Assembly: GCF_040183065.1 (NCBI RefSeq)
Contig: NC_091131.1
Span: 104,099,830 to 104,163,829, forward strand
DNA: 64,000 nucleotides
Direction: 5' to 3'
Source of the DNA: Periplaneta americana
Lineage: Eukaryota; Arthropoda; Insecta; Blattodea; Blattidae
The notes beneath the pieces were generated by a model. That model saw only the letters and a list, made by a program, of their open reading frames with translations, was not told the DNA's origin and made no database searches. This document shows positions 32,013 to 43,600 of the stretch, piece by piece (position 1 is the stretch's first letter; each line of letters opens with the position of its first letter). The translations under genes and the position numbers were made by a program.

Positions 32013-33025
32013 ACACGTGTTATGTTTACGTTATGTTTAATTTTCATTGTGAATGGGCCTTTCTGCGGTGTTCTGCTTTTAGTACGAGCATATTTTATCC
32101 GGCTCGCAAAGACGCATCGCTCATGAGTAGTAACTTCTATGAATATGCAGAAAGTAATATACAGACTGTATCGAAAATGATAGGCAAAACTCTAGGTATT
32201 GATTCCTTAAATGTAGAGGAAAAAGGTTATATCAATGGAAATGCTTGGTTGCCGCTTTATTTGCGGTGACAAGGAGAACCATTGTGTGTTAGAACTTTTG
32301 TTTGCTGGAATTAAATAAGCGACACATGTTGCATGTTTTTGTAATGTGTAATTTTGTGTGAAAGGTGAATGATTGATAGGTGTGATAATCTTAACACCCG
32401 CAAATGTAGTCTCGTTTTGTAGATACTTAAGTTGGAGGGATTTCATAGCGTAACCCGGAGTAAGACTAGTGACCAACAGGCTTGGAGCTCACATATTTAG
32501 TTTTGTACAGCCCCCAACCCCTTGCAAGGACGCGTTTTGCTTACCTTTTAAATTTTCCTCCGAATTCTCCTTCGAATTTTCGATGACGTGACATATTATC
32601 TTAATTGTAGTATTGGGTCTCCTTACTTCAGAGCTTTGTTACTTTATTTATCGACATTGGTTAAAAGTAAATTAGATATTCACTACATAGTTTATCTTTG
32701 TAATATGATGCGTTGTCGATACATACACAAGAAATTAGATTGACTCTGCAACTAAAAGCGGTTAGGAATTCACAGCTTGGAGAACACAGCAACCTCCAGC
32801 AACTTATTTTAACATTGGAACACTTGCGATGCCTGCTTTTCATTTTGGACTTTGCAATAATTATTAAAAAATATGTTGGTCAATACCTTGTTGCACTTCA
32901 CTGCTTACATTTCATCAATCATTTCATATTTACGCATAACATTGAAATCGGTGATGTTTAATTCAAACAAAGCCACTGCTAAATTGATTACATGCTTCCT
33001 CTGACAGTTCAACTGTAAGAAGTCA
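32013..33025. other. No gene recognised
   Basis: Probably the 5' flank of the Harbinger transposase, then unassigned DNA. Open frames of 60-107 codons have no recognised homology. Confidence 0.5.
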
Positions 33026-33039
33026 TTTTCAAATGTTTA

Positions 33040-33652
33040 CTTAGGCCTACTTACTTACATACTTACTGGCTTTTAAGGAACCCGGAGGTTCATTGCCGCC
33101 CTCACACAAGCCCGCCATTGATCCCTATCCTCAGCAAGATTAATCCAGTCTCTACCATCATATCCCAGCTCCCTCAAATCCATTTTAATATTATCTTCCC
33201 ATCTACGTCTCGGCCTCCCCAAAGGTCTTTTTCCCGCCGGCCTCCCAACTAACACTCTATATGCATTTCTGGATTCGCCCATACGTGCCACATGCCCTGC
33301 CCATCTCAAACGTCTGGATTTAATGTTCCTAATTATATCAGGTGAAGAATACAATGCGTGCAGCTCTGCGTTGTGTAACTTTCTCCATTCTCCTGTAACT
33401 TCATCCCTCTTAGCCCCAAATATTTTACTAAGCACTTTATTCTCGAACACACTTAACTTCTGTTTCTCTCTCAAAGTGAGAGTCTAAGTTTTACAACCAT
33501 ACAGAACAACCGGTAATATAGGCCTAACTGTTTTATAAATTCTAACTTTCAGATTTTTTGACAGCAGACTAGATGACAAAATCTTCTCAACCGAATAATA
33601 ACAGGCATTTCCCATATTTATTCTGCGTTTAATTTCCTCCCGAGTGTCATTT
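33040..33652 (-). mobile_element. RTE-A LINE copy with 14-bp target duplication
   Basis: Flanked on both sides by TTTTCAAATGTTTA (33026-33039 and 33653-33666). It is 5'-truncated, with tail CTTA units at 33040-33065. TAGGCCTA is inserted twice relative to sister copies, in the tail at 33042 and in the coding part at 33519. 3' hairpin 33078-33091. Confidence 0.95.
33073..33474 (-). pseudogene. RTE-A reverse transcriptase C-terminus
   Basis: An intact 133-codon frame ending AAMNLRVP*. It shows [60 protein letters not shown] and [20 protein letters not shown]. This is the consensus-like C-terminus, with its stop only about 15 bases before the tail. Upstream, a stop (at about 33485) and further changes end the frame. 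There is no catalytic core, because the insertion is 5'-truncated. Confidence 0.88.
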
Positions 33653-33666
33653 TTTTCAAATGTTTA

Positions 33667-34013
33667 ACTGAGTAAAATGTTAAATAGTTTATACACATCT
33701 GTACAAAAATTGAGAACAAAATTAGGACATTTCAGACCACCAAGGTTTAAGACATCGAAATAAGAAAATGTATTGTTTTCAATTATTAAGTCCCTGCCTG
33801 TAGATAAAGTTTACACACATTATGAGCCGAGCTCGACGCATCAGTTAACCATCTAATACACCATCTTGCCGACAGAGTTCACTTCAATAGTATATCATCG
33901 ATAGTGCCATTTTTCCTCTTACTTTCTCACCTAAATTCTCATTGGCCGGCTAGTATTTTTTAAACAAAAGAGAGACGGAACCGAGGGTTCTTGGCTATGC
34001 TTAGTAGCAGATC
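33667..34013. other. No gene recognised
   Basis: Nothing identifiable. Confidence 0.5.
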
Positions 34014-34260
34014 AACTTCACTCAGGAACCCGCGCTCGTCTAGTAAACGCCACTTAAGAATCCGCGCTCGTCTAGTAAACTTCGCTCAGGAGCCCGTCTT
34101 CGACTGGTGAACTTCACTTAGGAACTTACGTTCGACGTGTAAGGTTGCTCCGAGAATCGTGATATAATTAACTTTACTTAGGAACGTACGCTCGATGTGG
34201 GAAGTTGTTTGGAGAACATCTCGGACACTTAACTTCATTCTGGGATTCAGTTGTGAAGTA
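34014..34260. repeat. 32-bp minisatellite
   Basis: Units begin AACTTCACTCAGGAACCCGC (34014), with three further adjacent units at 34046, 34078 and 34110, each exactly 32 bp. Decayed units follow at 34170 and about 34233. The CGCTCGTCTAGTA half is the best conserved. Confidence 0.85.
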
Positions 34261-36765
34261 TAAGGTTGTATTGGTTTTATCATGGAGTAGTTAAGTCAAA
34301 ATTACGAAGTTATTTTGGTATTTTCTTACATTTGTTTATGATATATTTAGTGAATTAGATACGGAGATGATTCACCAGTAATAATGTCTTGGTTCGTGTA
34401 TTAGACATTGCGTGAGGTTTTATAGTTGTGGTGAGTTACCTCAAACTGAAGCTCCAAGGTAGCCTGGCGAAATTGTGGTGATTAATGACCTTCATCGATT
34501 ATATCGTAATAGTGTATGTAATGAAACTGCAGTCAAATTGCTCTTTTGGTTATTCTAGTACATTCTATTCCAAATTGATTATCATAACTTTCTACACGAT
34601 TCTATTTATGAATTTTGAGTGTATTGAATTCCAGTTTGGTATTTAAATGAGTACGCGAATTCGGAACTATTGTCGTTTTGTATATTACTCGCTTTCTCTC
34701 ACTCTCTCTCTCTTTTGGGCATCAGGTTTATCGTGATAGTACAGAGATTGTTACTATATGTAAATTCTAATTAAGATACAATCTTTAATTAATTATGTGC
34801 ATATTGATTAGGTGTGTGACTGTTTCACATTAGGTTATTTCTTTGTAGTGTATTGAGTCAATATATATCTTGAACTTATTTCTTGCATTTTTATGGCAAC
34901 TTAAAATCTAATTGGGCATTTACTGAGAGTTGTGGTAACCGCTGGACATTCATGTTAAAGGCTCATGTGTTGTAGGACGTGTTGTGAGAATGTTCTAGTG
35001 GGCAGATATTTTTAATAGGTTAGGAATCTATTATTTGGAATTTGTCAATTAGATTGAATTATGACTTGCAAGTATATTGGCCCATGTTGTTTAAAGTCTC
35101 GACGGTTCTGTAACTTATTTATTGTTATATTTGAGGTTAATTTAGCATATCGTTCCTTTTCATTTAATTTCACATTTGTATGTTTTTTCATTGAATTATT
35201 TATGTATTTGTTATTCATTATTTGTTAATTATATTTGTTATTATAAATTCACACTATTTATTCTGTAAGTCTTCCACTGCGCACATCCCAATCATCCAAG
35301 GCACCACTCCACCTGGCGAGTAACGTCCCGGTATTCTCGAATTTTGAGAAGAGAGATGTTTACAGGGTTAAGGTTGGGATAAAATGAGCTCCCCCTCCCC
35401 CTTTCAATGATCACACTTTTCTGTGTTCGAAACTAACGAGTTAAGTACATTATAAGCAACATAACCACCACTGCAGATCGGAACTTTCTGTGTATTTCTG
35501 TCAATTTCAACGGCTGATGCACCATCAAACTTATCCAAAGCACTGTCTCGTACATGCAGAGATATTCATGTCTTAATAAGATGATATAAATGATGTTAGT
35601 GACAATTCTCCTAATGAATCTGATTTCATTCTCAGAACACTACTTCAAATTGATGCTTACCAGGTGTAACACTGGCTTAACTTTCACTGGGATCTTCTTT
35701 TCTGTGGCATTTAGCCTACTTGGTTAAATAGAAGGATAGATTAAAAAATCAACTTTTTCTACGCACTGTTATAAACTATTCGTCCCCACATGGAAATTTA
35801 CCTTCTCTGATAACGAAATCAGAAACAAAATGTTTTATACAAACCACTGGGTAATTTATTTGCGTAAAGTGTCCGCTTATCCCTTAAATCTTTATCTTCA
35901 AGATAAGTCTCGTAACAACATAACAAAATACACTTTCAAGTTTTGTTCACTACGAAAACAATTAGGGTATATCAAATTATAAGATCACAATTCTGTTATT
36001 ATATCGTGACTTATAAACCCCACAACGATTTGAACATATTAGAGACAAATTACTATACGAGAAACAAACGAATTGAAGTTACATGAAGTATACGCGGTTT
36101 CACAATTGCATTAATTTTTCTATAGTCCGGGTCAGCTTACTTCATACCCCAATGGTGAAACCTAACTATTTTTTCCCCATTACTACATAAGCTAGTGGAT
36201 TATGGTGATTTTCCAGTTTGCAGGTTGAATTTTCTTTTGCCAACTTCGTTTCGAATTTCAGTACTGAGAAATAACAACTGGTTGTGATTTTATAACTGTT
36301 ATGTTGGCAGCAGTGACAAGTTGTCGGTAGTTTAAATTCTGAAAATTCAAATTGTTCTAGATTTCTGAGCCCATTACTGGAAGCTAGTGAAATTTGAAAA
36401 TACTATTGATTAATTAATACCAGTATTAATATTAATACACAATAGTTACTGTATGTGTTGCTTTGCGTTGTGGTTACAATTTCAAGATTAGAGTCAGGTA
36501 GGCTAAGTGTAAATACATATAACATATTTCGTGTGATACATGCCCTTGGGTAATCGATAGAAATACCATTTCACATTTTAATTAATTTCTTTCATGTTTA
36601 AACTTTTATTACAATAATGGAGTAAATATTCTAAAGCATACATTTCAAAGTGGCATTCGTTTTCGAAATTCATACTAATCATTTTACGTGATCAAACAGA
36701 ATACATTTTTAGGTTAGGTCTCGTGAATCGTAAACTGTTTAACCAAAGCAATAAATTTCATGTTG
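34261..36765. other. No gene recognised
   Basis: About 2.5 kb of AT-rich DNA. 35270-35335 has a GC-richer ACCTGGCGAGTAACGTCCCGG-like stretch that might be a primer-binding-site region of a decayed LTR element, but no LTR pair was found. Confidence 0.45.
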
Positions 36766-36778
36766 TCAGACAAAATAC

Positions 36779-37281
36779 TTACTTACATACAAATGGCTTT
36801 TAAGGAACCCGCAGGTTCATTGCCGCCCTCACATAATCCGCTATCGGTCCCTATCCTGTGCAAGATTGATTCACTCTCTATCATCATATCCCACCTCCTT
36901 CAAATCCATTTTTATATTATCCTTCCATCTACATCTCGGCCTCCCCAAAGGTCTTTTTTCCTCCGGTCTTCCAACTAACACTCTATATGCATTTTTGGAT
37001 TCACCCATAAGTACTACATGCCCTACCAATCTCAAACGTCTGGATTTAATGTTCCTAATTATATCAGGTGAAGACTACAATGCGTGCAGTTCTGCTTTGT
37101 GTAACTTTCTCCATTCTCCTGTAACTTCATTCCTCTTAGTCCCAAATATTTTCCTGAGAACCTTATTCTCAAACACCCTTAATCTCTGTTCCTCTCTAAA
37201 AGTAAGAGTCCAAGTTGCACAATCATACAGAACAACCGGTAATATAAATGTTTTATAAATTCTAACTTTCAGATTTTTTGG
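36779..37281 (-). mobile_element. RTE-A LINE copy with 13-bp target duplication
   Basis: Flanks TCAGACAAAATAC (36766-36778) and TCAGACGAAATAC (37282-37294). It is 5'-truncated, with the tail as CTTACTTACATAC at 36778-36790. The frame is disrupted by stops. 3' hairpin 36805-36818, loop TGCG. Confidence 0.93.
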
Positions 37282-37459
37282 TCAGACGAAATACATTTTA
37301 ATATTAGATCATACATTAATCTACTAACTACTAACATAATATGCGAGAGGTCCAGAAGAAAAATATAGTCTTTCACAAATTATTGAATCTTTTAGAAAAC
37401 ACCTTCCCAACATAAAGATGAGATGTGGTAAATAAGCAAGACATCGTTATTGTTAATAC

Positions 37460-37519
<60 letters not shown>

Positions 37520-37612
37520 GTAATAATAACAATAACAATAATAATAACAATAATATTTATATTATTATTATCATTATCATTATCATTAGTATTATTATTA
37601 TTTTATTATAGT
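37460..37612. repeat. (AAT)n followed by inverted (ATT)n
   Basis: AAT units change through AAC variants into ATT/ATC units, giving a self-complementary microsatellite. Confidence 0.9.
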
Positions 37613-37640
37613 ACATACAGCTGAAACATACAGCAGAGTC

Positions 37641-37866
37641 CACGACGTAAATACCAGATCACACGACGTAAATACCAGATCACTTATCTGTGGCACGCTA
37701 AATATACCTCTTCATAGAACATCTTGTTATTCCTCATCTTTTACAATATCCACCTCGCGTCAATGGAATTCCTTGTCACAAAGTATTAGGGGCTGCAAGA
37801 CAACAAACACCTTTAAGAACAGCTTAAAAGATAACCTTATTAGCATTTCACTCCAATCATACTGAT
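37641..37866 (+). pseudogene. CR1-like reverse transcriptase C-terminus
   Basis: The frame reads VNTRSLICGTLNIPLHRTSC, then RQWNSLSQSIRGCKTTNTFK and a final SLKDNLI. This is the WNSLP..IR...FK..LK pattern ending CR1/Jockey-group proteins. It contains an exact in-frame 21-bp tandem duplication (37641-37661 and 37662-37682, HDVNTRS twice). The rest of the RT is absent. Confidence 0.7.
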
Positions 37867-38179
37867 TTAAAATATTACTGACTACACTGTTGCTTTTTTT
37901 TCTTTAGACATCATCCTGATTGTGCTGCATTTTCAAAATTGTCTCATAATAATCTCTTTCTATTATCTAATATAATTTGAAATATATTAACATTTTATGT
38001 ATTTTAGTTTAATTCTGCTACCCAGTTTATTTCAGTGTTTAATTAATAGTTCATAGTATTTTGTTGTTTAATTGGTAAATAACTCTTGTATACATGTAAC
38101 TCTCATCTAAATCAAATTGTTGAATTCTTTGTAAGTTCATGCATATGTATATACACTTTTTGCTGGTTGTGTGGAAGAG

Positions 38180-38195
38180 AAGGCCTTACGGCCTT
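38180..38195 (+). promoter_or_regulatory. LINE 3' UTR hairpin AAGGCC-TTAC-GGCCTT
   Basis: 6-bp stem with a 4-base loop, located about 22 bases upstream of the (ATT)n tail. Counterparts are at 16465-16480 (minus; loop CTAC) and 50274-50289 (minus; loop TACT, one G-U pair). It is a plausible recognition structure for the element's reverse transcriptase; function is inferred. Confidence 0.6.
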
Positions 38196-38216
38196 AACTC
38201 TGCCAGCTAAAATAAA

Positions 38217-38298
<82 letters not shown>

Positions 38299-38301
<3 letters not shown>

Positions 38302-39290
38302 GGTCAGCTTCTATCTGATGCTTTTCCAATTCACTGCGGGCTAAAGCAGGGAGATGCACTATCACTTTACTTTTTAACTTCGCTTTAGAATATGCCATTA
38401 GAAAAGTTCAGGATAACAGGTAGGGTTTGGAATTGAACGGGTTACATCAGCTTCTTGTCTATGCGGATGACGTGAATATGTTAGGAGAAAATCCACAAAC
38501 GATTAGGAAAAACACAGAAATTTTACTTGAAGCAAGTAAAGCGATCGCTTTGGAAGTATATCCCGAAAAGACAAAGTATATGATTATGTCTCGTGACCAG
38601 AATATTGTACGAAATGGAAATATAAAAATTGGAAATTTATCTTTTGAAGAGGTGGAGAAGTTCAAATATCTGGGAGCAACAGTAACAAATAAAAATGACA
38701 CTCGGGAGGAAATTAAACGCAGAATAAATATGGGAAATGCGTATTATTATTCGGTTGAGAAGCTTTTATCATCTAGTCTGCTGTCAAAAAATCTGAAAGT
38801 TAGAATTTATAAAACAGTTATATTACCAGTTGTTCTGTATGGTTGTGAAACTTGGACTCTCACTCTGAGAGAGGAGCATAGGTTAAGGGTGTTTGAGAAT
38901 AAGGTGCTTAGGAAAATATTTGGGGCTAAGCGGGATGAAGTTACTGGAGAATGGAGAAAGTTACACAACGCAGAACTGCACGCATTGTATTCTTCACCTG
39001 ACATAATTAGGAGCATTAAATCCAGGCGTTTGAGATGGGCAGGGCATGTAGCACGTATGGGCGAATCCAGAAATGCATATAGAGTGTTAGTTGGGAGACC
39101 GGAGGGGAAAAATACCTTTAGGGAGGCCGAGACGTAGATGGGAGGATAATATAAAAATGGATTTGAGGGAGGTGGGATATGATGATAGAGACTGGATTAA
39201 TCTTGCACAGGATAGGGACCGATGGCGGGCGTTCGTGAGAGCTGCAATGAACCTTCGGGTTCCTGAAAACCCATTTGTAAGTAATTATAG
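38299..39290 (+). mobile_element. RTE-A LINE copy, longest readable
   Basis: Begins at LSDAFPIHCGLKQGDA and runs to the 3' end at about 39282 (CCATTTGTAAGTAATT). 5'-truncated at the (ATT)n tail of the preceding LINE. 3' hairpin 39249-39262 with loop TTCG. Confidence 0.92.
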
Positions 39291-39300
39291 TACATGGCAT
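38427..39300 (+). pseudogene. RTE-A reverse transcriptase, C-terminal 300 residues with one frameshift
   Basis: 38427-39137 is open: [16 protein letters not shown] (catalytic ADD), [53 protein letters not shown] and [20 protein letters not shown]. At about 39110 a one-base change moves the frame to [20 protein letters not shown], then DRDRWRAFVRAAMNLRVP. The consensus stop is replaced (VPENPF). The region upstream of the YADD box contains LKQGDALS, matching the GxxLSP turn of RTE enzymes, in a different frame. Fingers and endonuclease are missing. Confidence 0.88.
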
Positions 39301-39387
39301 TGTGTGATTTTATCCTCTTTTGGAATTACTCTTACGTAAACTTCAGTATACTGTCCACCATATTTGTTCACAAACAAAATTTACTTA

Positions 39388-40210
39388 GGCCCGGTTTCTT
39401 TAATCGTTGTTAAATTATAACTGTAAACTTAACAATTGAAGCATTTCTTCAACTACTGTTAGTACTAACAGGCTGTTAAAACCTATGTTAATTTAACTGC
39501 CCAATTTCATGCAGTTAAATCATTCAACTCTCTGTTACCATAGAAGTATCCAATATGGCTGGTGTGTTAGATGTTGAACTTTCATATCTTGATTATTTAG
39601 AAAATTATATCCATGAATACATGAACAGAGAGGATGATTTCTGTGGTTTGACAGAACAGAAGTTCATACAAAGGTTTAGGCTAATTTCTGGCAAGCCTCA
39701 CTTTTCGCTTTCAATTCAGATCCTTTTGTTTGTTTATTCTCATTAATTAGTTTATACTGCGAAATACTTTCCAGGAGAGGGCTTCTCTCGAACGAAGAGA
39801 AATTAGTCCCACGATTTCTTTTTGTTCCAGTGTTTTCCATTTCACAACAGCAATACCAATACACCGCTCTACGCTACTGTGATATAGACGACGCTACGGA
39901 AAGAAGCAGAAATCAAATCTGAGAGAATAGAAAGACTTCTATCCTCTCTGAATCAAATAATGGAAACAAGCGAGAATAGCAATTGTCAGAGTTCAGAAAA
40001 CAGAATTGAACCTGGTATACTTTGTTATAGGTTATGATTAAACTCTAGAATCTCTGGTCCTAACAGAGAGTTAATAAACAGAATGTTAAAATGTGAAATG
40101 TAAGTTGAAGAAACGCAGTATTTTTAACAGCAATTCATAGTCTACTTTTAACTTACAGTTCATTAACGCTATGTTAGGTGCATTTTAACAAAGGTTGAAG
40201 AAATCGGGCC
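39388..40210 (+). mobile_element. PIF/Harbinger element, TTA target
   Basis: Ends GGCCCGGTTTCTT (left) and GGCCCGATTTCTTC (right, reverse complement), flanked by TTA (39385-39387, 40211-40213). Three-base TWA duplications are typical for PIF/Harbinger. At 823 bp it keeps only the beginning of the transposase gene. Confidence 0.9.
39555..39746 (+). pseudogene. Harbinger transposase N-terminal fragment
   Basis: 63 codons starting MAGVLDVELSYLDYLENY, then DDFCGLTEQKFIQRFRLISG. The FxxRFRLS block is the conserved N-terminus of Harbinger transposases. The frame then leaves homology; the whole DDE domain is deleted. Confidence 0.7.
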
Positions 40211-40213
40211 TTA

Positions 40214-41577
40214 CTGTTATTTTATATATTAGAAAGAGGAGGGATATCCGCTAAATAAGAAGATCCTATATAGATCTACCCAATAGTATTTTCTAAACTC
40301 CAAACGCTCTCTAATGGTGGTGACGATATAATGATGGTGGTAATGATAATGATGATGATGGTGTTGATGAATTTGATGAAAATATTCGTGGTTATTATTG
40401 TTATCATCATCATTATGTACTATCTAAGAATTTATCTGAAGAGATAGGCGAAAACTATGTACTGTCTCTTCTTCAGAACTGCCAGCCCCAGAGATTGAAC
40501 TCCTGACTTACCAGTACCGAACGGTTTGACTAGCAATAGTACCATTCATTAGGGTATATAGAAAACAATCACATCGCCTGCTAGCTGAGGACGGGCACCA
40601 CTCTGTTCTCTCAGAGTGGATGTTTTTTAAACACCGGGGTTTATTCACGTAGGACTATAAGGGGTAGCAATGGTTATGTCGACCGGGGTGGTAAATGAAC
40701 CGTGTGCATGCAGCAGGGGTCAATGGAGCGTGTTACAGCCTGAGCATGCGCGATAAGTCATAACACGCTTATTGCATTACGTCGTCCCTCATGATAATTC
40801 GTGTTAATTGTAATTTGATAATAGATCCCGCGCAACTTCGATAACATCAAGAGCGCAAGCAGTCTTGTAGTATGGTAAGAAGAAAGCACGAAGATACGTA
40901 AATATTTGTTGTGATATTTGACAGACAGCAGCTGATCTTCTTCTAAACAAATACGAAACTAAAGAAATTAGAGTAAATAATAAAACTGAATCTAAACTAT
41001 ACTTGAGGCGTGTAGTTGCAAAATCAGATACACCACTTTTTTTTTTTCGAAAATGAGTTAATGTTATATTTCATATCTTCATATGATTCTACAACTGCTA
41101 TAGCATTGATGTGCTCCAAAGTCAGATACATCACATGGATTTATATGATGAAATACTCATTTGAGGAATAAAGAAATAGAAGAAATACAAGAATTTCCAG
41201 TAGGCCTACATATAGGCGAAACATTATTAAAAAACATAGGAGATTCAGATAAGAACGTTAAAACAAGAATAAAGAAGGCAAAATTCGCGTTCAAAGAACA
41301 ATAAACTCAAGTACAAGTCCATGAAAAGCCGAGTACTTTTTTATTATCAATTCATGCTAAATTATCTACGGCTCCAATTTATCCGCTAATGGGTTGGTAC
41401 AGTGGTTCCCAAACTGGGTATAAAGAGCTGAGAGAGGTCGCGAGATGATTTACAAAATAAAACAAAAAATTCTTATTAACATGGTACTTACTTTGTGTTC
41501 AGAAACTTAAACAACATTCAACATAATAAAAAGTTTCAGTAGTCATACACTAAAATAAAATACAATTTTATTGATGC
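40214..41577. other. No gene recognised; weak tRNA-like segment near 40490
   Basis: 40486-40560 contains a minus-strand GGAGTTCAATCTCTGGGG B-box-like string. The rest has no recognisable feature. Confidence 0.4.
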
Positions 41578-42275
41578 GACAAAAACATTTGGCAAATCGG
41601 CAATGTGTGCAATGGAGGGGGAAAGGAACTGTCCATCTACACCAGCGTTTCTCAAATTATGGTCCGCGGGCCACCTGTGGTCCTCGAGTTCTGCCTTTGT
41701 GGTCCTTCAAAAAAGACAGAAGAAAAAATAAAATTCAAATGAATTCCGTATCACACTATAACTTAAAATCTCAGAGTTTGAAAATGACACATGGCAATCG
41801 AATTTCACTTTTTTTTTCCCAGTATTGACATTTCATGAAATTTATTACCCTACCTGTCTATCGACTTCCCACTCTACTCTCATCAACAAAAGAGGGATTT
41901 GAAGCACTATGAACGTGGTGTTTCTCCCATCTTTTCCCTGCACATCTGGCGAAGCGCCTGTAACCCAGCCAGGGACCACCCGAATTCATAACAGAGGACC
42001 AAAGTACCGAACCTTAATTCAATTTTAAAATATAAGTATAGTGGTATTAAAATATGCTACGAAAATGATAAATTTGCTTTCGAAGGGAACAAGAGTAAGG
42101 TGGTCCGCGGAACTGTTCAGACTTTAAAAAGTGGTCCCCACTTCAAAAACGTTTGAGAAACGCTGATCTACCCCATTAACTCCTGGCCTATTTTCCTTAT
42201 AAGTGGTGCTTTGTTGGTATAACTTGTGAGATTCAGACCTGTCTTCGGACAGTTGACTAAACAAAAAACAATAAT
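41578..42275 (+). mobile_element. Retroposon 3' end with UUCG hairpin, split by a hAT
   Basis: 41596-41642 and 42174-42275 correspond to the uninterrupted 55130-55270: GGGGGAAAG(G/A)AACTG, TACCCC..TATCTCCTG, GTTGGTAT(A/C)ACTTGTGAG. The hairpin CTGTC-TTCG-GACAG (42239-42252), then TTGACTAAACAA, forms the end of a retroposon with a CAA-type tail. Confidence 0.75.
41643..42165. mobile_element. hAT MITE, 8-bp duplication ATCTAC(A/C)C
   Basis: Ends CAGCGTTTCTCAAA on both sides (reverse complement at the right), with subterminal GGTCCGCGG blocks. Flanks are ATCTACAC (41635-41642) and ATCTACCC (42166-42173). At 523 bp it is non-autonomous. Confidence 0.92.
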
Positions 42276-43235
42276 ACGACAAATGTGCCTAGATATACTC
42301 TGATATCACTTTCAAGTTCAATGAGATTTCTTGTCTTTGTTTTGATGGCAATCATAGACGTGAAGTTTATTTTGCATAAATATCAGATTGAAAAATTATA
42401 AAATAAAGGCACTCCATACAAAATACTTGACTAGTATCTTCTTTTGTTCTTCTTCCAGAGGTTCCCAAAAGATGCTCCTTTTTCTGTTAAAAGCTTCCTT
42501 TGCCATTGCTTTCTCTTTTTGACTTCCTCGATAAATTATTTTTTTTCGATTAGGAAGCAAAAACGAGAAAAATTGTATTAAACTTTTGTTTGAAATATCT
42601 CAAAGAATAACTCCCTGAAATAAATGGCATTACTTACGGTTCATCTTGTATGTCACAAAACGAACAATAAATTGGCGAAAGGTGCCTCGCATCGCAAGAA
42701 AGAAGTAAAATAGCAACAATTGATTGTTAAGAAACGAGTTCCGATTATAATACTGATCCAGAGGGGCGCAATCATGTGATCAGTCTGTAAATGTTGCAGT
42801 GATAATGGTGTATTATGAAAACGCTGTGATCGCTGTTGATGAGTTATTAGTAGAGGCGAGAATTTCATACACTATAAAATCCCAAAATATGCACGCATTC
42901 ATGCACTATCAAACTATGAAACATGCACGATCAAGCGAAAAATACATTAAAACATTCACTTTCATTTTTGTTCCAAATTTCTTATTGCACTTCACTTTTT
43001 TTTACACACTTAACAACTAACAGAATTTCTAAATTGGTTTCTGTGAGGTTCCTGCGCTTATCATTCAATTGCCTATGTTTTTGTAGGCAAAGAACTACCC
43101 CTCTGCAACGCAAGAAGTTATGGATACAAACTCGAATAAACTTTTTTCTGTTACTTAGTTTTTTTTTTTTATATATTTTCCTTTTTGAATCCTGATTCCT
43201 GAAGGTAAAATGAGGTCATAAAATCGAGAAACTGG
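42276..43235. other. No gene recognised
   Basis: Short open frames around 42800-43195 lack recognised homology. Confidence 0.5.
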
Positions 43236-43319
43236 GATAATTTCGAGGGAAAAATTGTTCCGGAGCCGGGTATCGAACCCGGGACCTTTGGTTTAACGTA
43301 CCAACGCTCTACCACTGAG
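43236..43319 (-). mobile_element. tRNA-like SINE copy, inverted and truncated
   Basis: Reverse complement of 43349-43432 from the 3' flank into the D arm (GGTAGAGCGTTGG), cut at ACTGAG where it joins GGAAAAATTGGATCGGTGTC. It forms a large inverted repeat with the following copy. Confidence 0.85.
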
Positions 43320-43348
43320 GGAAAAATTGGATCGGTGTCTGTTAGAGT

Positions 43349-43420
43349 TCTCGGGTAGCTCAGTGGTAGAGCGTTGGTACGTTAAACCAAAGGTCCCGGG
43401 TTCGATACCCGGCTCCGGAA
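43349..43420 (+). mobile_element. tRNA-like SINE head, intact cloverleaf
   Basis: Folds as acceptor TCTCGGG/CTCCGGA (imperfect), D arm GCTC/GAGC, anticodon arm TTGGT/ACCAA with loop ACGTTAA (formal anticodon GTT, Asn), and T arm CCGGG-TTCGATA-CCCGG. Base 33 is C and the acceptor has mismatches, so it is treated as a SINE head rather than a functional tRNA. A constant body (CAATTTTTCTCTCGAAATTA...) follows to 43485. Confidence 0.7.
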
Positions 43421-43600
43421 CAATTTTTCTCTCGAAATTATTCAAATCAACTTTACAGGGAGTTATACCTGAAATCTTGATTTGCATAATACACGTCACT
43501 GTTCGTTAACAGAAAACCACAATTTAAGTCACACGGAGTTAGTGTGCACTCGAAGTTGGTTGCTTGACGGTTGTCAGCCCACTTTGAGGTCTGTGGATAT

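Larger units (their letters stand above)
37620..38298 (+). mobile_element. CR1-like LINE 3' end with GGCC hairpin and (ATT)n tail
   Basis: RT C-terminus (to about 37865), a 3' UTR of about 350 bp, the hairpin at 38180-38195, TCTGCCAGCTAAAATAAATC and about 26 ATT units. An RTE-A fragment starts immediately after the tail. Confidence 0.8.

Noticed and set aside
33784-35340. A full LTR retrotransposon
   Set aside because: A primer-site-like stretch near 35315 and the minisatellite suggested one, but no paired LTRs, gag or pol motifs were found.
43349-43420. Possible tRNA-Asn(GTT)
   Set aside because: Acceptor mismatches, C33, three local copies with a shared non-tRNA body, and one broken copy argue for a SINE.
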